A stretch of 64,000 nucleotides of DNA from Panaeolus papilionaceus (taxonomy: Eukaryota; Basidiomycota; Agaricomycetes; Agaricales). This document shows positions 1 through 12,900 of the stretch, piece by piece. The notes under the pieces are model-generated. The model searched no databases. It was given only the letters and a program-made list of their open reading frames with translations, and was not told where the DNA came from. The DNA is taken from contig JADNRZ010000009.1 of NCBI GenBank assembly GCA_015501605.1, positions 1,054,001 through 1,118,000 of the forward strand, given 5' to 3'. A program made the translations under genes and the position numbers. Position 1 is the first letter of the stretch. Each line of letters begins with the position of its first letter.

Positions 1-765
1 TTCCGCACCAAAACTCCACCTCGCTAGGAGAGGACTGTCAGCGTAACCATGATTTCAAACGTAAATCTCTACTTACTCTGGAATAACCCTCCAGCCCCCC
101 CAAAAATCCGGTGTCGGGACATGTCCATTTGCTTCATCAGAGATATGGAATTTCCCCTTTACCTTTTCGAGCCGATTTTGCAAATCATCTTCCCCAATAA
201 TGGTACTTTGCTTGCTGGCCCAGGCTCCGAGCTGGCTACCTAAGGGCCGGCTTTGGAAGTATTCTTCGGACTCTTCCCTGCTCAATTTCTCTACGCGGCC
301 TACGACCCTCACGGACCTATGAACCTCCCTCCAATAAAAGGCGAGAGCTGCATGCGGATTGGCCTCGAGTTCCTTGGACTTGCGAGAAGTGTAATTAGTA
401 AAGAAAACGAAGCCGGTCGAGTCGACCTGCTTCAGTAGAACGATTCTGGCTGATGGAATGCCAGTGGGTGTGGCAGTTGATAGGTTCATGGCTTCTGGTT
501 CATCGACAGCACCTCCCTCTATGGCTTGTTTAAACCAGACACGAAACTGATCGAGAGGGGAAGGGGCGACATTAGAGGGTGAAATATGATCTGCAGTTCG
601 GTATTGATGATGAGGTAGGACTTTAATTTGGTCTGGTGTTGGTTGTGATATGACTACGTCCATGGATGGTCTTGACAGAGTTGAATAAATCGAGAATAAA
701 CGTTGTTGTGGTAAACGATGAGAGCGGTAGATAGTAAAAAATATTTTTTTTAGTGATGATTGCAT
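1..765 (-). CDS. PDX3: Pyridoxamine/pyridoxine 5'-phosphate oxidase (3' end cut by window start)
   Basis: The product oxidises pyridoxamine or pyridoxine 5'-phosphate to pyridoxal 5'-phosphate with FMN, the last step of vitamin B6 cofactor synthesis and salvage. The reading frame shows the usual blocks in order: SARIVLLK near residue 105, FFTNYTSRKSKELEANP near 120, a VRVVGRVEKLS strand, SRPLGSQLGAWASKQS, and FWGGWRVIP near the C-terminus. An intron at 24..76 (GTAAGT..CTAG read on the minus strand) joins VIP to DEVEFWCG, the expected FMN-site end of the family; the last residues lie outside the window. The N-terminus (MQSSLKKIFFTIYRSHRLPQ) is basic and hydroxylated like a mitochondrial presequence, and a second Met at residue 35 (661..663) precedes the conserved part, so two start sites are possible. 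It diverges from the Kelch-BTB gene. Family assignment is secure; localisation is inferred. Confidence 0.93.
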
Positions 766-1123
766 CTTTAAATGGAGTCAATAACCTTGAACCGGGTAAT
801 CCCACCTAGATCGGTAGTTGTAGAGTTAGTGTACGAAGAAATGTCTTTTTTACTTTCAACTATTCTTTTAAATATAATTGTACTATTACGTTTCTATTAC
901 GATGGCTTTCTAAGCTCTTGTGGTGTGGGTGTTATGATGATCAACCCCTGAATATTGAATCAGTGTACCTTGTTTTTAACTCCAAAAGTGGACAAGATTT
1001 CCCGTGACCTGACCAGAACAGCTGGTGGTGACAACTGCAACTTGTACTTTATATCAATAGTCGCTGCTCAAGCGCTTCTTCTTCAATGCTTCATTCAATA
1101 TATGACCTAACTACTTATTGCAG
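766..1123. other. Divergent intergenic region, 5' end of Kelch-BTB gene unresolved
   Basis: This stretch separates the PDX3 start (minus) from the first recognisable exon of the Kelch-BTB gene (plus). It holds both promoters and probably the missing first exon(s) of the Kelch gene. I found no open frame here whose translation looks like the expected first Kelch repeat, and the first exon I can support begins after the acceptor TTATTGCAG ending at 1123. Confidence 0.5.
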
Positions 1124-3394
1124 GAAAACTACAGGAGATGTTCCCGCAAAACTCGTTGTATGATCCACATTATTCACATTTTGCAATGCCATAATTAACA
1201 AACATCTCTTTCGCAGGGCGCCTCAACAACCGTTGTTGGTTCAAAGATGTATCTTTTCGTAAGCAAACAGCTGCTATGCGTATTGTTGTGGCTGACAATT
1301 ACTATAGGGCGGCAGATTAGTGACAGAGCGGAGAATGGTTTCCGACCTTTATGTCTTTGACCTTGAAAAGTTCATTTGGGAGCACATAGCCACACATCCT
1401 GACGACGACATTCCTCAAGCCCGTTATTTTCATAGTACCGATGCTTGTAAGCTACTCGTCATTTATTTTTACAGCCTTAACCTTGCTCATTTATTGTTCG
1501 TTACAAAAGGGAATGATCATCTTGTTGTTTTCGGTGGCATGAGCAATCAACCTGATTCCATGAATCCAGACGAGCTATGTGTGCTGAACGACGTGCGCTT
1601 CTTCAATCTAGTCACAAGAAGATGGCTTCCTGCTCCACCTACACCATCCACCTCCAACCCACTTGTTCCTAGATCCAGATATGCTCATTTATCGTCGGTT
1701 ACAGCTGACAGGTTATTTATCATTGGTGGACAAGACTTCTTTAACACATGGTTGGACGACGTCTGCGTTTATGATCTAATAACAAAGAGTTGGGTTCAAA
1801 GACGAGAATACCCAAGGCACTGTGGTACATACCGCAGTGTGGCCGTGTCGTCTCATAGGACGGTGCGCTCACCTCAAGATGAAATTCAGCATTCTGTACC
1901 TTTGACAATAGGGCCACCAGGCGAACGCTTCAAGTCCCAGACATCTTCAGTACCCGACGAAATCACCCCTTCTGAAAGTCTCATGCATCTCCCTTATTCT
2001 GAAGCACCATCAGAGGATCATCCTAGCGATATATATCTGTACAGCAATTATAACGTGCGTTATTGCAGGCAATCTCTCTCTCTCCTTGCTTACCAAGACC
2101 ACAGTTCACCGATGTTAAACGCGAACTTGAAGTCTTCTCTCCACTCCCGGATTCTGATTTTACCATCCAAGAACGATCCTCTGCGATGACAGGTTCAACA
2201 TTTCCCCCTGGTTTACGCTTCCCGACAGGGGCACTCTTAGGCACACACCTCATTATTGCTGGTACCTACCTTGCCCACAGCTACCAATCGTTTTCAATAT
2301 GGGTTCTGGATCTGAACGCTATGACCTGGTCGCGAATAGACCCCGGGAAAGCCATCGAAACAGGTTCATGGTTCCGAGGTTGTCTGTGGGCAGAGGCTAA
2401 TCGATTCCTCATCTTTGGCAACAAGCACGGAAACCTCGTCGATGACTACAACAGGCGCCTTTTAAGTTGGGACCATGTTGCAGTCGTGGACCTGGAGGCA
2501 TTTGGCATTTACCAGCCCCCACCTTTGAAGCTCGACATCCGTATGCAAGAGTTAGGACTTGCGGCTCTTGAAGAGCGCGTGTTGACCGACTTTGAATTGA
2601 TTTGCGACGATGGTCAAAAAATTCCTTGCTCACGAAAGCTTCTCGAAGACAGATGGCCATGGTTCAAAGAGCAACGCAAACTCTTTCTGAAAAAGGCAAG
2701 AACTACGCTCGAATCCCTACCAACCTCCTCTATGCATACCATCCTTCCAGAAATTCCAGGAAAGCCAGCCACAGAGGAACCAAGAGTGGACCCACGGCTG
2801 ACACCCCGCTCATTCCGTCTTTCTGAATCGTATGCAGTTACCTTAGCTTTGCTCCAGTACTTCTACTCCTTGGCGTTAGTCACGCCACTGCAGCACACGC
2901 CAGCCGTCCTTAGCCAGCTACTTATTCTAGCGACCAACTATCGCATCACACATCTTGAATCTCTGTTGAAACATGCCATGCACCGGACTTTATCCAATGC
3001 CACATCTGTCGGAGTGTATGAGGTAGCTACGTTGTGCAGTTGCCGTAGCCTGCAAATACGGTAAGCCCACATTTAACCTCCACACCTAGCTTCTGCTTAA
3101 CACGCGTTTCTATGCTTTTCTAGGGCACTCAAGACTGTTATGGTGAGTAATCTTCTTGCAAGGATACCGCATTTGCCTAAGTAACAATCTCTATGCAGTC
3201 GTATACACAGAAGCGGCCATCTCGGAGAGCGGACCGGGAGTCTGGTGGTAACTCCCGCCCGGCTGATAGTGGCGGTGAAGGAGTTGGGTCGACGAGCCAA
3301 CATGTTTCTCGACCCCGAGGAACATCTGACGCCAGATGGCGTAGTATGTCTGAAACCGGAGGTAGTGTTAACCATGGATATTGATTCTAGGTAA
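1124..3394 (+). CDS. Kelch-repeat and BTB domain protein, Ral2/LZTR1-like
   Basis: Exons can be joined as 1124..1157, 1217..1258, 1308..1446, 1510..2054, 2105..3060 and 3124..3142 plus a last exon. They give Kelch blades (VVGSKMYLFGGRLVTERR, DHLVVFGGMSN, RLFIIGGQDFFNTWLDDV, HLIIAGTYLAHSYQS, NRFLIFGNKHG) followed by a BTB domain starting at LTDFELICDDGQKIPCSRKL and reaching the LLILATNYRITHLESLLKHA helix. Kelch followed by BTB, with a long linker, resembles fission yeast Ral2 and animal LZTR1, proteins tied to Ras signalling; this link is from family resemblance only. The 5' end is not resolved: more Kelch sequence probably lies upstream of 1124. The 3' end is also unclear, because the best protein-like frame in the last exon (through ELGRRANMFLDPEEHL to a stop at 3392..3394) is out of phase with the 19-nt exon 3124..3142 unless an unusual acceptor (near 3229) is used. 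Confidence 0.72.
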
Positions 3395-4004
3395 ATGGGT
3401 TGAGAGATTAGGTTTTATAATATGTTGTAAAGTTTTTTTTGTACGTATCGGCGGATAAATTATTTAGCTGCCATCGTTGTATACATTCATATTTGCAGCT
3501 TTTGTGACGCTATCAGGATGACGATGTGTAGCCCGAATACTCGAGTCCATGTGAGGTTGCATACGGCGCATAAATATCTGCACTAGGTCTCGATAGAAGA
3601 CCGCCACTAATAGATATTAGCCCAATCTCACAATCAAAATCCTAAGCTTTCGACGCATTTCAAACCGACCATTTGGCTTCGGTGGATGTGTGGGTTATTA
3701 GTCCTTTCCACAAAGAAAAATTACCTCGTACAAATTGAATTAAAAACGCCGATCGAAGCTTAACTGCACGCATTAATGGCAATGGCCAGAATGTGATAAA
3801 CTTTGAGACTGAAAGTACACATGACAAATTCTAGAATGTCAACATCCATGTCCAAATCAGATAGAGATGCGAATAATGGGAAAGGGTACGTTGTACTATC
3901 GTTTCACCGTCGTTAAAAAATAGAAAGTTTACGGGGGGTATGCTCAGGAGTACCGTAATAAGACAAAAACAACACATGCCACCCAGTCCTTGGACATAAC
4001 CGAA
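3395..4004. other. Intergenic region between converging genes
   Basis: The gap lies between the 3' ends of the Kelch-BTB gene (plus) and the CHFR-like gene (minus). No open frame with protein-like character, no RNA gene and no repeat was seen. It should hold the two 3' untranslated regions. Confidence 0.5.
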
Positions 4005-5957
4005 TCAAGGGTGAACCCATTCTGCTTCAGGTGCTGGTGGTATCGCAGATTGTCGATCGGGAGACGAGGGAATATGTGCGTCGTCCGTATTGAGAAGGAA
4101 TGATAGCGAATTATTTGAGGAAGAGGCAGCCACAGGACTGGAATGAATGGTGGGTACTGGTGGAGAACTGGATTCCACAGGGTTGCCTGTCAGATGCGCT
4201 AGATTCTCCTCATTATTAGGAGGAGGTTGCACAGCCGATCCGGAGATATTAGAGCTAAACAGGTGGTTGACTAGAAAATGTGGGGTCAAAAAGTGGTCAA
4301 TAGAGTCATATGGCCTTACAATGCTCACATTCACGCGCGTGTACTGCGGGTGAAAAGATCAACCTCTATGCAAACAATGTGAAATGAAATCCTACCATGA
4401 TCCTCTCTGTGTTTGGAACAATAGGTACCCTCTGGGCAATCCTGTCTTAGCGCGATCGTATCCTCTCTGAGCCCTTTTCGTCGCTCCCTAATCCACCATT
4501 CTTTCACCCCCCAAAGAAATACTTCGGCTGCACAGATTCTGCAAATCCTGTTCCGCGGAGCGTCTGGGTTCGGTTCAGCCCCAGGCGTTACTGGATGCAC
4601 ATCGCTAAATAGGTCCAATTCCACAAGAGTTGCGAAGGCTCGGGGAAGCTTTTGAATGTGTTGAATGATCTGAAAGGCATAAACAGGTCATGGCTTCCCT
4701 GCACCGATTAGAAACAATTATGATATACCTCACGATAAATGTGCCGAGGCGTTAGTCCGTGTCTCGTCAGGTACTCAAGCATAATTTCCACTTCGACGGT
4801 ATTTCCGTCGAAACAGTCGTACACATCTACTGACTGAATCAAGTCGACCAGGTTGTTCATATTGTGTAGATGCTGAGACATCAGCGGCAAAGCGACGCAT
4901 CGATCCTGGACTCCGATTCCACAGAATGATACCTGGCAGAGATCGCATTTCGACGTCGAAGGTGCCCTGAGAGCGAGAAGATTCTCACTGGATCTGATGC
5001 GTGAATATCATGGTCCCGAAGCGACGGTCAGATACTGACCAATTTCCGCAATGGCCATGGCCGGGGGGCGTTCCATCGTTCAAAGGCCAGGCATGCGCAA
5101 CATCTGTGTTAGGATCCACAATAGGTTGGGGACATCGCCAACCATACGGGTTATTAGACGAGCAGTGAGGACATGGATGTAGATACTCAGTGCTCCGATT
5201 TACATCTGGTGGAGGAGATACTTCTCTAGGAGACGGTATCTGTCGTGACAAGCACGCATAAGCTCGAGTCGGGGGTCATACAAATTGGCGGTACCTCCAA
5301 TACCACACCGGATCTGTACACTTCATCTGCTTGGTCCCTCTCGCGCTGTGTTCGCGCTTTATGCGGTGCACTCCGCAACAGTGAATCGATGACAGGCTGA
5401 AGGGCCCTAAAAGGCATCGCAACGGAGGCCGTTCCACGACAAGCAGGACAGTTCGTCCCCCCATTCTAAGTAGTACGTGAATAGTCAGATAATGTTCGAT
5501 ACACATATGTAGAGTGGACCATGGTGGAGACCGCAGGCTACGTGTAAAGGAACCTGTCAACTTACACGAATCCATAAATAACAGCAGCTAATATATATCC
5601 TGTCAGTCGAAGATTTGGCATAAAATGTGGGCAGAGGTAGCACCTTCCACAAAAGAAATGCTGGCAAGGCATAACTAGGACGGGCTTGTAGACCAATTCT
5701 GCACAACATCCACATTGCAGCTCTTGCGTTAATTCTTCAACGAGTTTAGAATCTGGAGTTTCTAAAGACATAGGTGAGGTATGTGAGTCTGCATGTGGTG
5801 ACTCCTTCAACCTCTTGCGATTGCTTTCATCTGCAGGTTGCTCAAGTGACATCGATGCGCGTCGTTTGAGAGAAGAACCTGAGGCAACTGATATCGGTAT
5901 GCTTCGTTGCAGTGATGGATGTGAGATATCCACGGTTGATATATGGGGGCTACTCAT
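4005..5957 (-). CDS. CHFR-like RING E3 ubiquitin ligase with C-terminal PBZ-like zinc finger
   Basis: Exon 1 (5957..5644) encodes a Ser/Lys-rich start and the first RING cysteines (LQCGCCAELVYKPVLVMPCQ). A 22-nt exon (5566..5587) and the exon from 5465 complete the RING as HFFCGSCCYLWIRNGG then CPACRG. A cysteine-rich middle follows (CPHCSSNNPYGWRCPQ, HCGNCENLLAL, KCDLCQVSFCGIGVQDRC), as in the CHFR family of mitotic-checkpoint ligases. Splicing of the last intron, 4271..4328, changes the ending from a premature stop to DCPEGTYCSKHREDHVHARE plus FNH, a C-x5-C-x8-H-x5-H arrangement resembling the poly(ADP-ribose)-binding PBZ finger of CHFR and APLF, then a Ser/Pro-rich tail. No FHA domain is visible upstream of the RING, unlike animal CHFR. 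Role inferred: ubiquitin ligase in checkpoint or DNA-damage response in the nucleus. Confidence 0.82.
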
Positions 5958-6427
5958 AGATGGCAGAGTCAGGTGTTGCAGTACGGTGTGGGCAGTCTGA
6001 GTCGAAGTAGCAAGTCGGTCGAATAGTTGTGTCTACTAGTCGTGACTGTCTACCGTTCCGGGGCCCCGTGCTAATTGTGCATGTCATACTTTCCCATTCT
6101 GGTAATCACACCTCAGCTATCGACCTTTGATCAACCTCAGAAGAAATACGAAATAATATATGTACAGGTCCTATTCACTTTAGATGGGTACAAGACTACA
6201 CTTTATGTAGCTAATAATAACTGTCTTTCATTTTTACACGGTGAACGAATTCGCGAAAACACAATCGGTACATCAATTGCAACTACATGCACTTCAGTCG
6301 ACAGAATTTGAACGATGTTGAAAAAAGGATTACCACACATAATGTCATAAAAAGCGAAAAAAACCAATCGAGAAAAGAGCAGATAAAGGGGGACTTAGGG
6401 AGGGACTTTCCTACTTTGCCCTTTACT
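5958..6427. other. Intergenic region upstream of CHFR-like gene
   Basis: The region carries the promoter of the minus-strand CHFR-like gene and the 3' end of the minus-strand Zn2Cys6 gene. Only short, non-protein-like frames occur and no recognisable regulatory motif or RNA gene was seen. Confidence 0.45.
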
Positions 6428-9400
6428 TCATACAAGATTAGGACTGGGGGACAGTAACGCCAGAGTAAGTGGTGCAGGTGGTTCAATCATTGCCAGAATG
6501 CATGCTTCAGCCACCTTAGCTCGAAGCGAGATGTAGCGGCTGCGTTGCTCTGCAAAAGAAAAATATGAAAAGGTGATTTTGGTAGTTACCTTTAATATGC
6601 TTACCTGCACAAGGCCATAAGACAGTAAGGCTGATGTTCAAATTTTATCATAAGCGCCAATCAGGACAATTTGCTGGGTGCTTACTAGTCAATGGCTGGT
6701 ATTAAGGCCTTACAAACATCCAATGCAATCGTCAACGAGTTATCAACGAACCAAAGACCTAATGCACTGTTACATTGTGTTACGTTTAGCGGAATTTCAG
6801 GCTGATTATACTAAATATTCCTACCGATGGATTTGACCCATAAACCAGAAAACGAAGAACGGCCGACGAGCAAGGAGATTGTTAGAGTTCCCGGTGATAG
6901 TGTGCAAGCCTTGCATGAACCTTTGAGCGACGGTGCTTTGATGAGTCACTAAGGCGATGATGGGACATGATTTAAATGATATAAGAAAGGCTTGCATCCT
7001 TAAGAACATGATCACTACTTACACCATTCTTCGGCCTTGTTTCTGTGGAACAGAGCGTGGACGTTTCTATGCCACGAGAACGAAGATTAGTTTTCTCACA
7101 CCAAATGAGCATCAGAGACATACGCGGTTGCCAGAGGAATATAACGCCGAAATTCGTATGATACACACATCCGAGTACTAATAAAGAAAGATCGGCTTTT
7201 ATGGAAATTACGGAGTAAAGGCGAACTTACTTAAAGATATACTCTCGTGCCTGGAAAATGAAAGCTCGTTCAATCAAGCAAGTATGTCGGTTCAAATTCT
7301 CTTCAAGTCCATCGGCTTCTAGCCAGGCTTTCACAGCAAACAAGGCCTTTTGTTGATCAGTTATGGTAGGATCATTGCGCATTCGCATACATCCGTGCCA
7401 CAGTAAAAATGACCTGTCATGTAGGGCCCAGATGCTGTCTTTGGAAGGACCTGCGAGCGCGGGTGATCTTGCCAATGATTCCCCAGAGAACAAAAGGGCA
7501 TACTGAGGCTCGGGGTCAGTAGTAAGTCGTATGAAGTAATATAAAAACTGACGTTGGCAGGATCGGAGATAAACAAATCAAGGCTTTGGGAGCGATGAGA
7601 GGATGTATATGAGATGTGACCCGCAGCTAGGATCATGGCACTCCAACATAGGCGTCGACAAGATTCTTTGCGTATTTCTCCCGGTGTCCACGTATCATCC
7701 CAAGCTGGGGTAGGACCCCACAACGGTGCGTGTTCATCTGCTAAAGGCCAGTGCTCTTTGAGAGTAAACGTGTGACATGAGCAACTCCTTTCGTAGGTAG
7801 GAGCTAAAGGGCTTTGATGAGAAAAAGCATGGACTGAAGATATTCTGACGGGGGTTTGTTCTGGAACCCAAGTCTCCCGCGAGGTCAATCCTACTACAGG
7901 GACTGAGCCAGGTGGAAACATATTGGTATTGGGGTCATCAGCATCAACTAAGGTCAAAGATAGACTGCGAATGAGCGAATCCAACAGGACCATCGAAGAA
8001 GTCGATCTTTCCGACGAATGCCGAGGATGGGCACAAACTTCAAATAAAGCAAGGAGCTAGGAAAGAATCAGACGATTGCTACTATATTTGAACACTGAAA
8101 TGCCGTACCCAAGCAGCCTGTGCGAGTGTTTCGTCAATCCGTCCGGCATTAAAGCTTGCGTCCAACGCCGCTTGGGCTTCATCTCTCAATCTGAGTGCTT
8201 GTTCACGGCCATTTCCTCCGTAGCCGACCTCGGAGCTCTGCCAAAACATGGAGATAGCCAGCAGAGCCAGAACCAGGCTAGGTTGCATATTCTCTCGTCT
8301 CAGAGGATCGAAAAGATTCCCGAAGAATGTCGGTAAATGAAAAAAAGAGAACCAATAATTGGATGAGCGAAATAGGAATCGCAAATCTGAGATAACACTT
8401 TGCGCGGCGAGTTCTCGCTGGGGAGACGAGAGTGCGAAGGGTTGCATATTGGTTGCCGATACGTAGAGCGACAGAAGGGAATCCCACCAAATCTTACGTG
8501 TGAAGCTGAGAGAGGGCTCGCCACCAATGTCGAAGCTGGTGGACTTCTCGATTTCATTCCCGTTTTCATCGAGTTCGGTGATGTACCCACGTCTGGCGTT
8601 TCCAGCAAGTGGAGGGATCATAGATTTCATGTCATGAGCAACTTGGATCTGTGATAAAAAAGAGAAATGGAGAAATCAGGCTGTGTTGCAGTCAGACCTC
8701 ATGATTGGCCAACATACCAAGGGTAGAGTTTCGGCGCCAGCTACCGGATCTCCCAAGGCCAGACTCGCAGGACAATGGATTCGATGATGACACCCACACG
8801 AGGAATAGGAGGGACGTTCATAATTAAACATTGGGACATATCCATCTACACTATTGGCAAAAGAAGTATTCTGCGACGGTGTTGACAGACTCAAAGATCC
8901 TGTATCGGCTGAATGTGACCGAGATATCTGAGTTGAATCCCCAGCAGTGGAATCTCGCGAATCGAAATGTTGCTCATCTGCTTCTCTTTGGTCAGACGGC
9001 AGACTATCACGGGTACGTCGACGTCGACGAGAATTTTGGGGCGAAGCATCCTCAGCATCATTCCTGACATCCCTCGCCATGCGTTGACGGGCGCCTGGCG
9101 TCCTGTCTGGGCCCCGCCTCTTCGGCACTGGGTCATAGCTGCACTCGTTGTTGCCATTGGTGCGGCGGCCACAATTGTGACAAACGGGTTTTGCACCGTC
9201 GCAACGGATTTTACGTGTTCGACTGTAACAACTGTTCATTTTTTATGATTTAGCAAGTGAGACGAAAAGATACTAACCATTGAATGCAAGCAACGTAGAC
9301 GCGGGCTCGGGGTTTTCCTTGGGTCGTAAAGGGCTGATCCGGCGCAAGTTCTATGCGAGGCTTTTCTCGCCGTGGTTTTCGAGGTTTTGGCAGAGACGGG

Positions 9401-9975
9401 GCCTCTGGAGGCACGGAAGCGCCGTACTCTGATTCACCCGAATGCTCTGAAGACGGCCCAGTAAAAACTGAGTGACGAGAATGATAACTATTCGAGTGAT
9501 CAGATGGAAAGGAGTTATAACTTTCGGACAACGTCTGCGAGCTACTACGTTGCATTTGAGGTACCGGGTTGACTAGTGAGGGTTGGGGAGCTGAACTAAC
9601 AGTTGGGATCGGGTGATGGTCGTAGTAATCGAATGATGGCTCATGAATGGTAGTAGTAGTTGGAGGACGACGATCGTAGGACTGACTATACCCCACAACT
9701 GGAGAAATGGATTGACGAGGGGCATACGAGATAGGCGCACTCTGACGCATATTATGAAAAGGGGTTTGACCGTTGGGATCAGGTTGAGCATAGAAGTCCT
9801 GGTACGAATGGTCACCGGGATAGGGTCGGGATTCGTTTACTTGGTGGACGACCGAAATATGAGAGTGAGAGTCGCCATTGACATAGTATTGAGGTTGGCG
9901 GTACGAAGCCGGTGATGGAGGAGGGTTATGATCGTGATGAGAACGAGGAGAGGGCGGTTGACGGTCAGAATACAT
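6428..9975 (-). CDS. Zn(II)2Cys6 fungal-specific transcription factor
   Basis: A Ser/Pro/Tyr-rich N-terminal region of about 220 residues leads to a basic stretch and, across an intron, the binuclear zinc cluster ACIQCRTRKIRCDGAKPVC plus HNC and NNEC, spacing C-x2-C-x6-C-x6-C-x2-C-x8-C. The acceptor at TTGTTACAG is needed to restore the second cysteine. A basic linker (PKRRGPDRTPGARQRMARD) and acidic/Ser region follow. The rest fits the fungal_trans middle homology region: FRSSNYWFSFFHLPTFFGNL, LVLALLAISMFWQSSE, CRRLCWSAMILAAGH, then AREYIFNTRMCVSYEF and RNKAEEWCK, ending LALLSPSPNLV at 6428. At least eight introns are needed. The target genes cannot be told from sequence. An unusually long gene-free stretch lies upstream, which may be its regulatory region. 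Family call is firm; the biological role is unknown. Confidence 0.9.
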
Positions 9976-12900
9976 TTAGTCGAGGATGAGTGAAATATGA
10001 GTTCTAAGGAGAGAGAACAGAGATGGTTTATGAGTAGAAGCGAAGTTCAAGTCATCCCTGGTGAATATAAGTGTCGACAGAAATGTTGCGACCCTTTGGA
10101 GTTTCCCTCTTAAGTAGATTAAAACATATAAATGTATTTGTGACATAAAAGTCACAGATTAAATATCTTACCAACTCAATAACATCATCTTTTAATTTTC
10201 GGTATTTGTAGTCGATTCACTTTTCATACTTCTTTGCCTTTTTCCTCAATTTAATCACCTTTTTTTCTCTAGCACTTTTTCTAATTTCACCCAACAGAAC
10301 ATATGTATGTCAGATAGAAATTTTATTTTACCGTCGTAACACACCCCTGTAACTCCCGGCCCCGGCAATCTCCTGTATCCAGGGCACGCCCAAACAGTAC
10401 AATCGCCTTTTTCGGTTCTTCCTCCCTTGCTCAAGTCCGACCTACCCTGCTTGTCACCAGTCTACCACTTATCTTTTTCTATTCGACTTTTTAAACCAAC
10501 CTATTCTTTATACCCTCGAAACTACATACCACCTGTTATCCCATTTTCGAATCAAAATTTAAAACGTCTTCCATTCCTCCGCAAATCCTAATGATTCACC
10601 CAACCACAATAATCATCTCTTTAATGTGATTTCTAAGAGAAATTACTCCAAACAACTTTCGACCCTCACTCGTCGGTCCATGTGAAGCCAATGGGAATAC
10701 AAGTTATGGACCACCGCATTTCGCGGGTATCCGTTCACGCGATCTCCTCCCTTGTCTTTTGCGTAGTAAGGAACAGTGTCGATTATCAACTGCCTAAAGG
10801 CCAAGAATGGTCGCCCTGATTCTGCAAGGTCGACACTTTTGTTGGGATGGCTCATCCACATCTCAGTACGGCACATTTTGTTTCGGCCCCTCTCCACCGT
10901 ACGCACGCCTCCTCTTTTTCTTTTCTTCCTTTTCCACATCCCAGCGTTTCCAGGAATCCGAGTTGGTAGTGTGTATCCCCTGGTCTGGACTCCATTGCGC
11001 TGGTGACCCATGTCCCAATGAAGTAACTGGCGAACGAATTTAAATGTGTTCAATGCCATTGCCAATGTTTCTCAGCTTTCTCCATGAGGTCTTCTTTGCA
11101 CGTCCGTTGTGCAGATTATATTTATGACTGATTGGTTCGATACAGCATAGGTATAATTGTTACGATGACCTACCCAAATCTCTTTTAGAATTCTACGAAG
11201 AAACAAAAGGGTGATCTGATGCGGAATATCTTCTCCTTTGACCCGCGAGAATATACCGCTGTATATCGATATACTATATAACCTTCTCCGAAGAAGATTA
11301 GTTCCTTGATGAACATTAGGCTGACAGTGCAAAGAGTATGTTGCCAATCGGATCTTTAATCTTAGCTCCGCGCAATGAAGATAACGTTCGATCAATCCAA
11401 GAGCGGTGACGCGTTCGAAGGCCCATAGAAATGTGTGGATCCCTGTATGCGGCCTCTATTTCGAAGCAATGGAACACTTCGCCGAGGTTCAATGTTATAG
11501 TCATGTGTTCAGATTGTTGTCATTGACATGCACAACCTTTGGCGCTGGGCGGCTCGGACAGTATCCCACGCGTTTGCGATCTTGGATTAATTCTGAATTA
11601 CCGGTGGCAGTAGAACAACCTGCCAGCGATAAGTACCAGTCAATCGGGAGGGCGCAACCTTTGAACTTCCTACTATTGAAATGACATCCGCTGGGTTACT
11701 TGATATGTACATCTTTCCCAATCGCGAACCTGAGTACATCACCATGGAGGCTATCCACATTACAACCCTGACAACCACCTCCGAGCTCAATATTCTTGCA
11801 CGCACAGCACAACGTCGGCTTCACCTCTCTGATCGGTTCGGTATGATGAGGTATGGTAGCATAGTTCCGATAGACTGCAACCCCGTTATTTGATTATAAA
11901 TTCTCATGGGCTCTCATGCTGTCAATCCAATGTATAGCAGACTTCAAAAGTGCGTTGCAGACCTCTCACTGATCCCAGGATATTTTCTGGAATGCTTCAA
12001 TGTTCGTCGTCGGCTTGACCTCACGTAAGACAGATGCTACCAGATAAAGTATATGGGGTACCTCTATGCAGTGCCAAATGTTTTCTCTAAATTGCCCGAA
12101 AATTGCATGTCATAAACAAGGTTGGGGCTGAGTTGATACACGTGGAAAAATCGGTCACTAAGACCCACGGCCGCCGGACTGGGCGCCCACCGAAGGTGCT
12201 ACCCAAATTAGGATACTATGGTCCTCGAACGACACATCATTTGCAAGAGACTCGAGGTTTCGACATCAATATGTGATAGATAGTGATAAACGACATCGAG
12301 GATGCATATGTCACGTCATCGAGTTTGGCATGCCGTTCAACGGGCTTTCTCAGGTGTTGTGGAAACATCGTGTAAACGGCTCTACGCCATACTGTCATCG
12401 AAGTAAGACGGGTGCAGTATCTGAGAAATATGGCGTTCGAGCACGCTTTCGAGCCTTTGTGTCACCATTCTGTCGAGGTAACAACGTACCTTTCCTTCGC
12501 TCGACGTCCTGTAGTCTAAGTTCCCTTGTTCGGCTTTTTTATGAAGCGCCCCAATAGGCAATCTTTGCGTTGACGCCGCGATGATCAACGCGGTAACCCT
12601 CCACAGCCCAATAGAAACTAGCATTAATCTAACAGGATATCTACCTTCTGGACACTCCTGCACTCTCCTCGTGACCCCCCAGCCGGGCTTTTCTGGCTTC
12701 ATAATCACCATGGCCTACGAGGTATCTAAAGAAGGCACCTAGAATCGGCAGGGACCGCATTTGTTCCATTGACAATACTATCTCCTTCTTCACTCAAGGT
12801 CCGGTCTCCTCTTGTAATTATACATCTTTAAAAGCACCATTACCTAAAGAAGAAATTCGCCGTGTCCGATATCAATAGATTTATGTTGTCCCCATTGATT

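Noticed and set aside
10643..11065. 140-residue minus-strand frame as a gene
   Set aside because: No family motif, skewed composition (KRKKRKRGG), and it lies under the CT-rich strand bias; no splice support.
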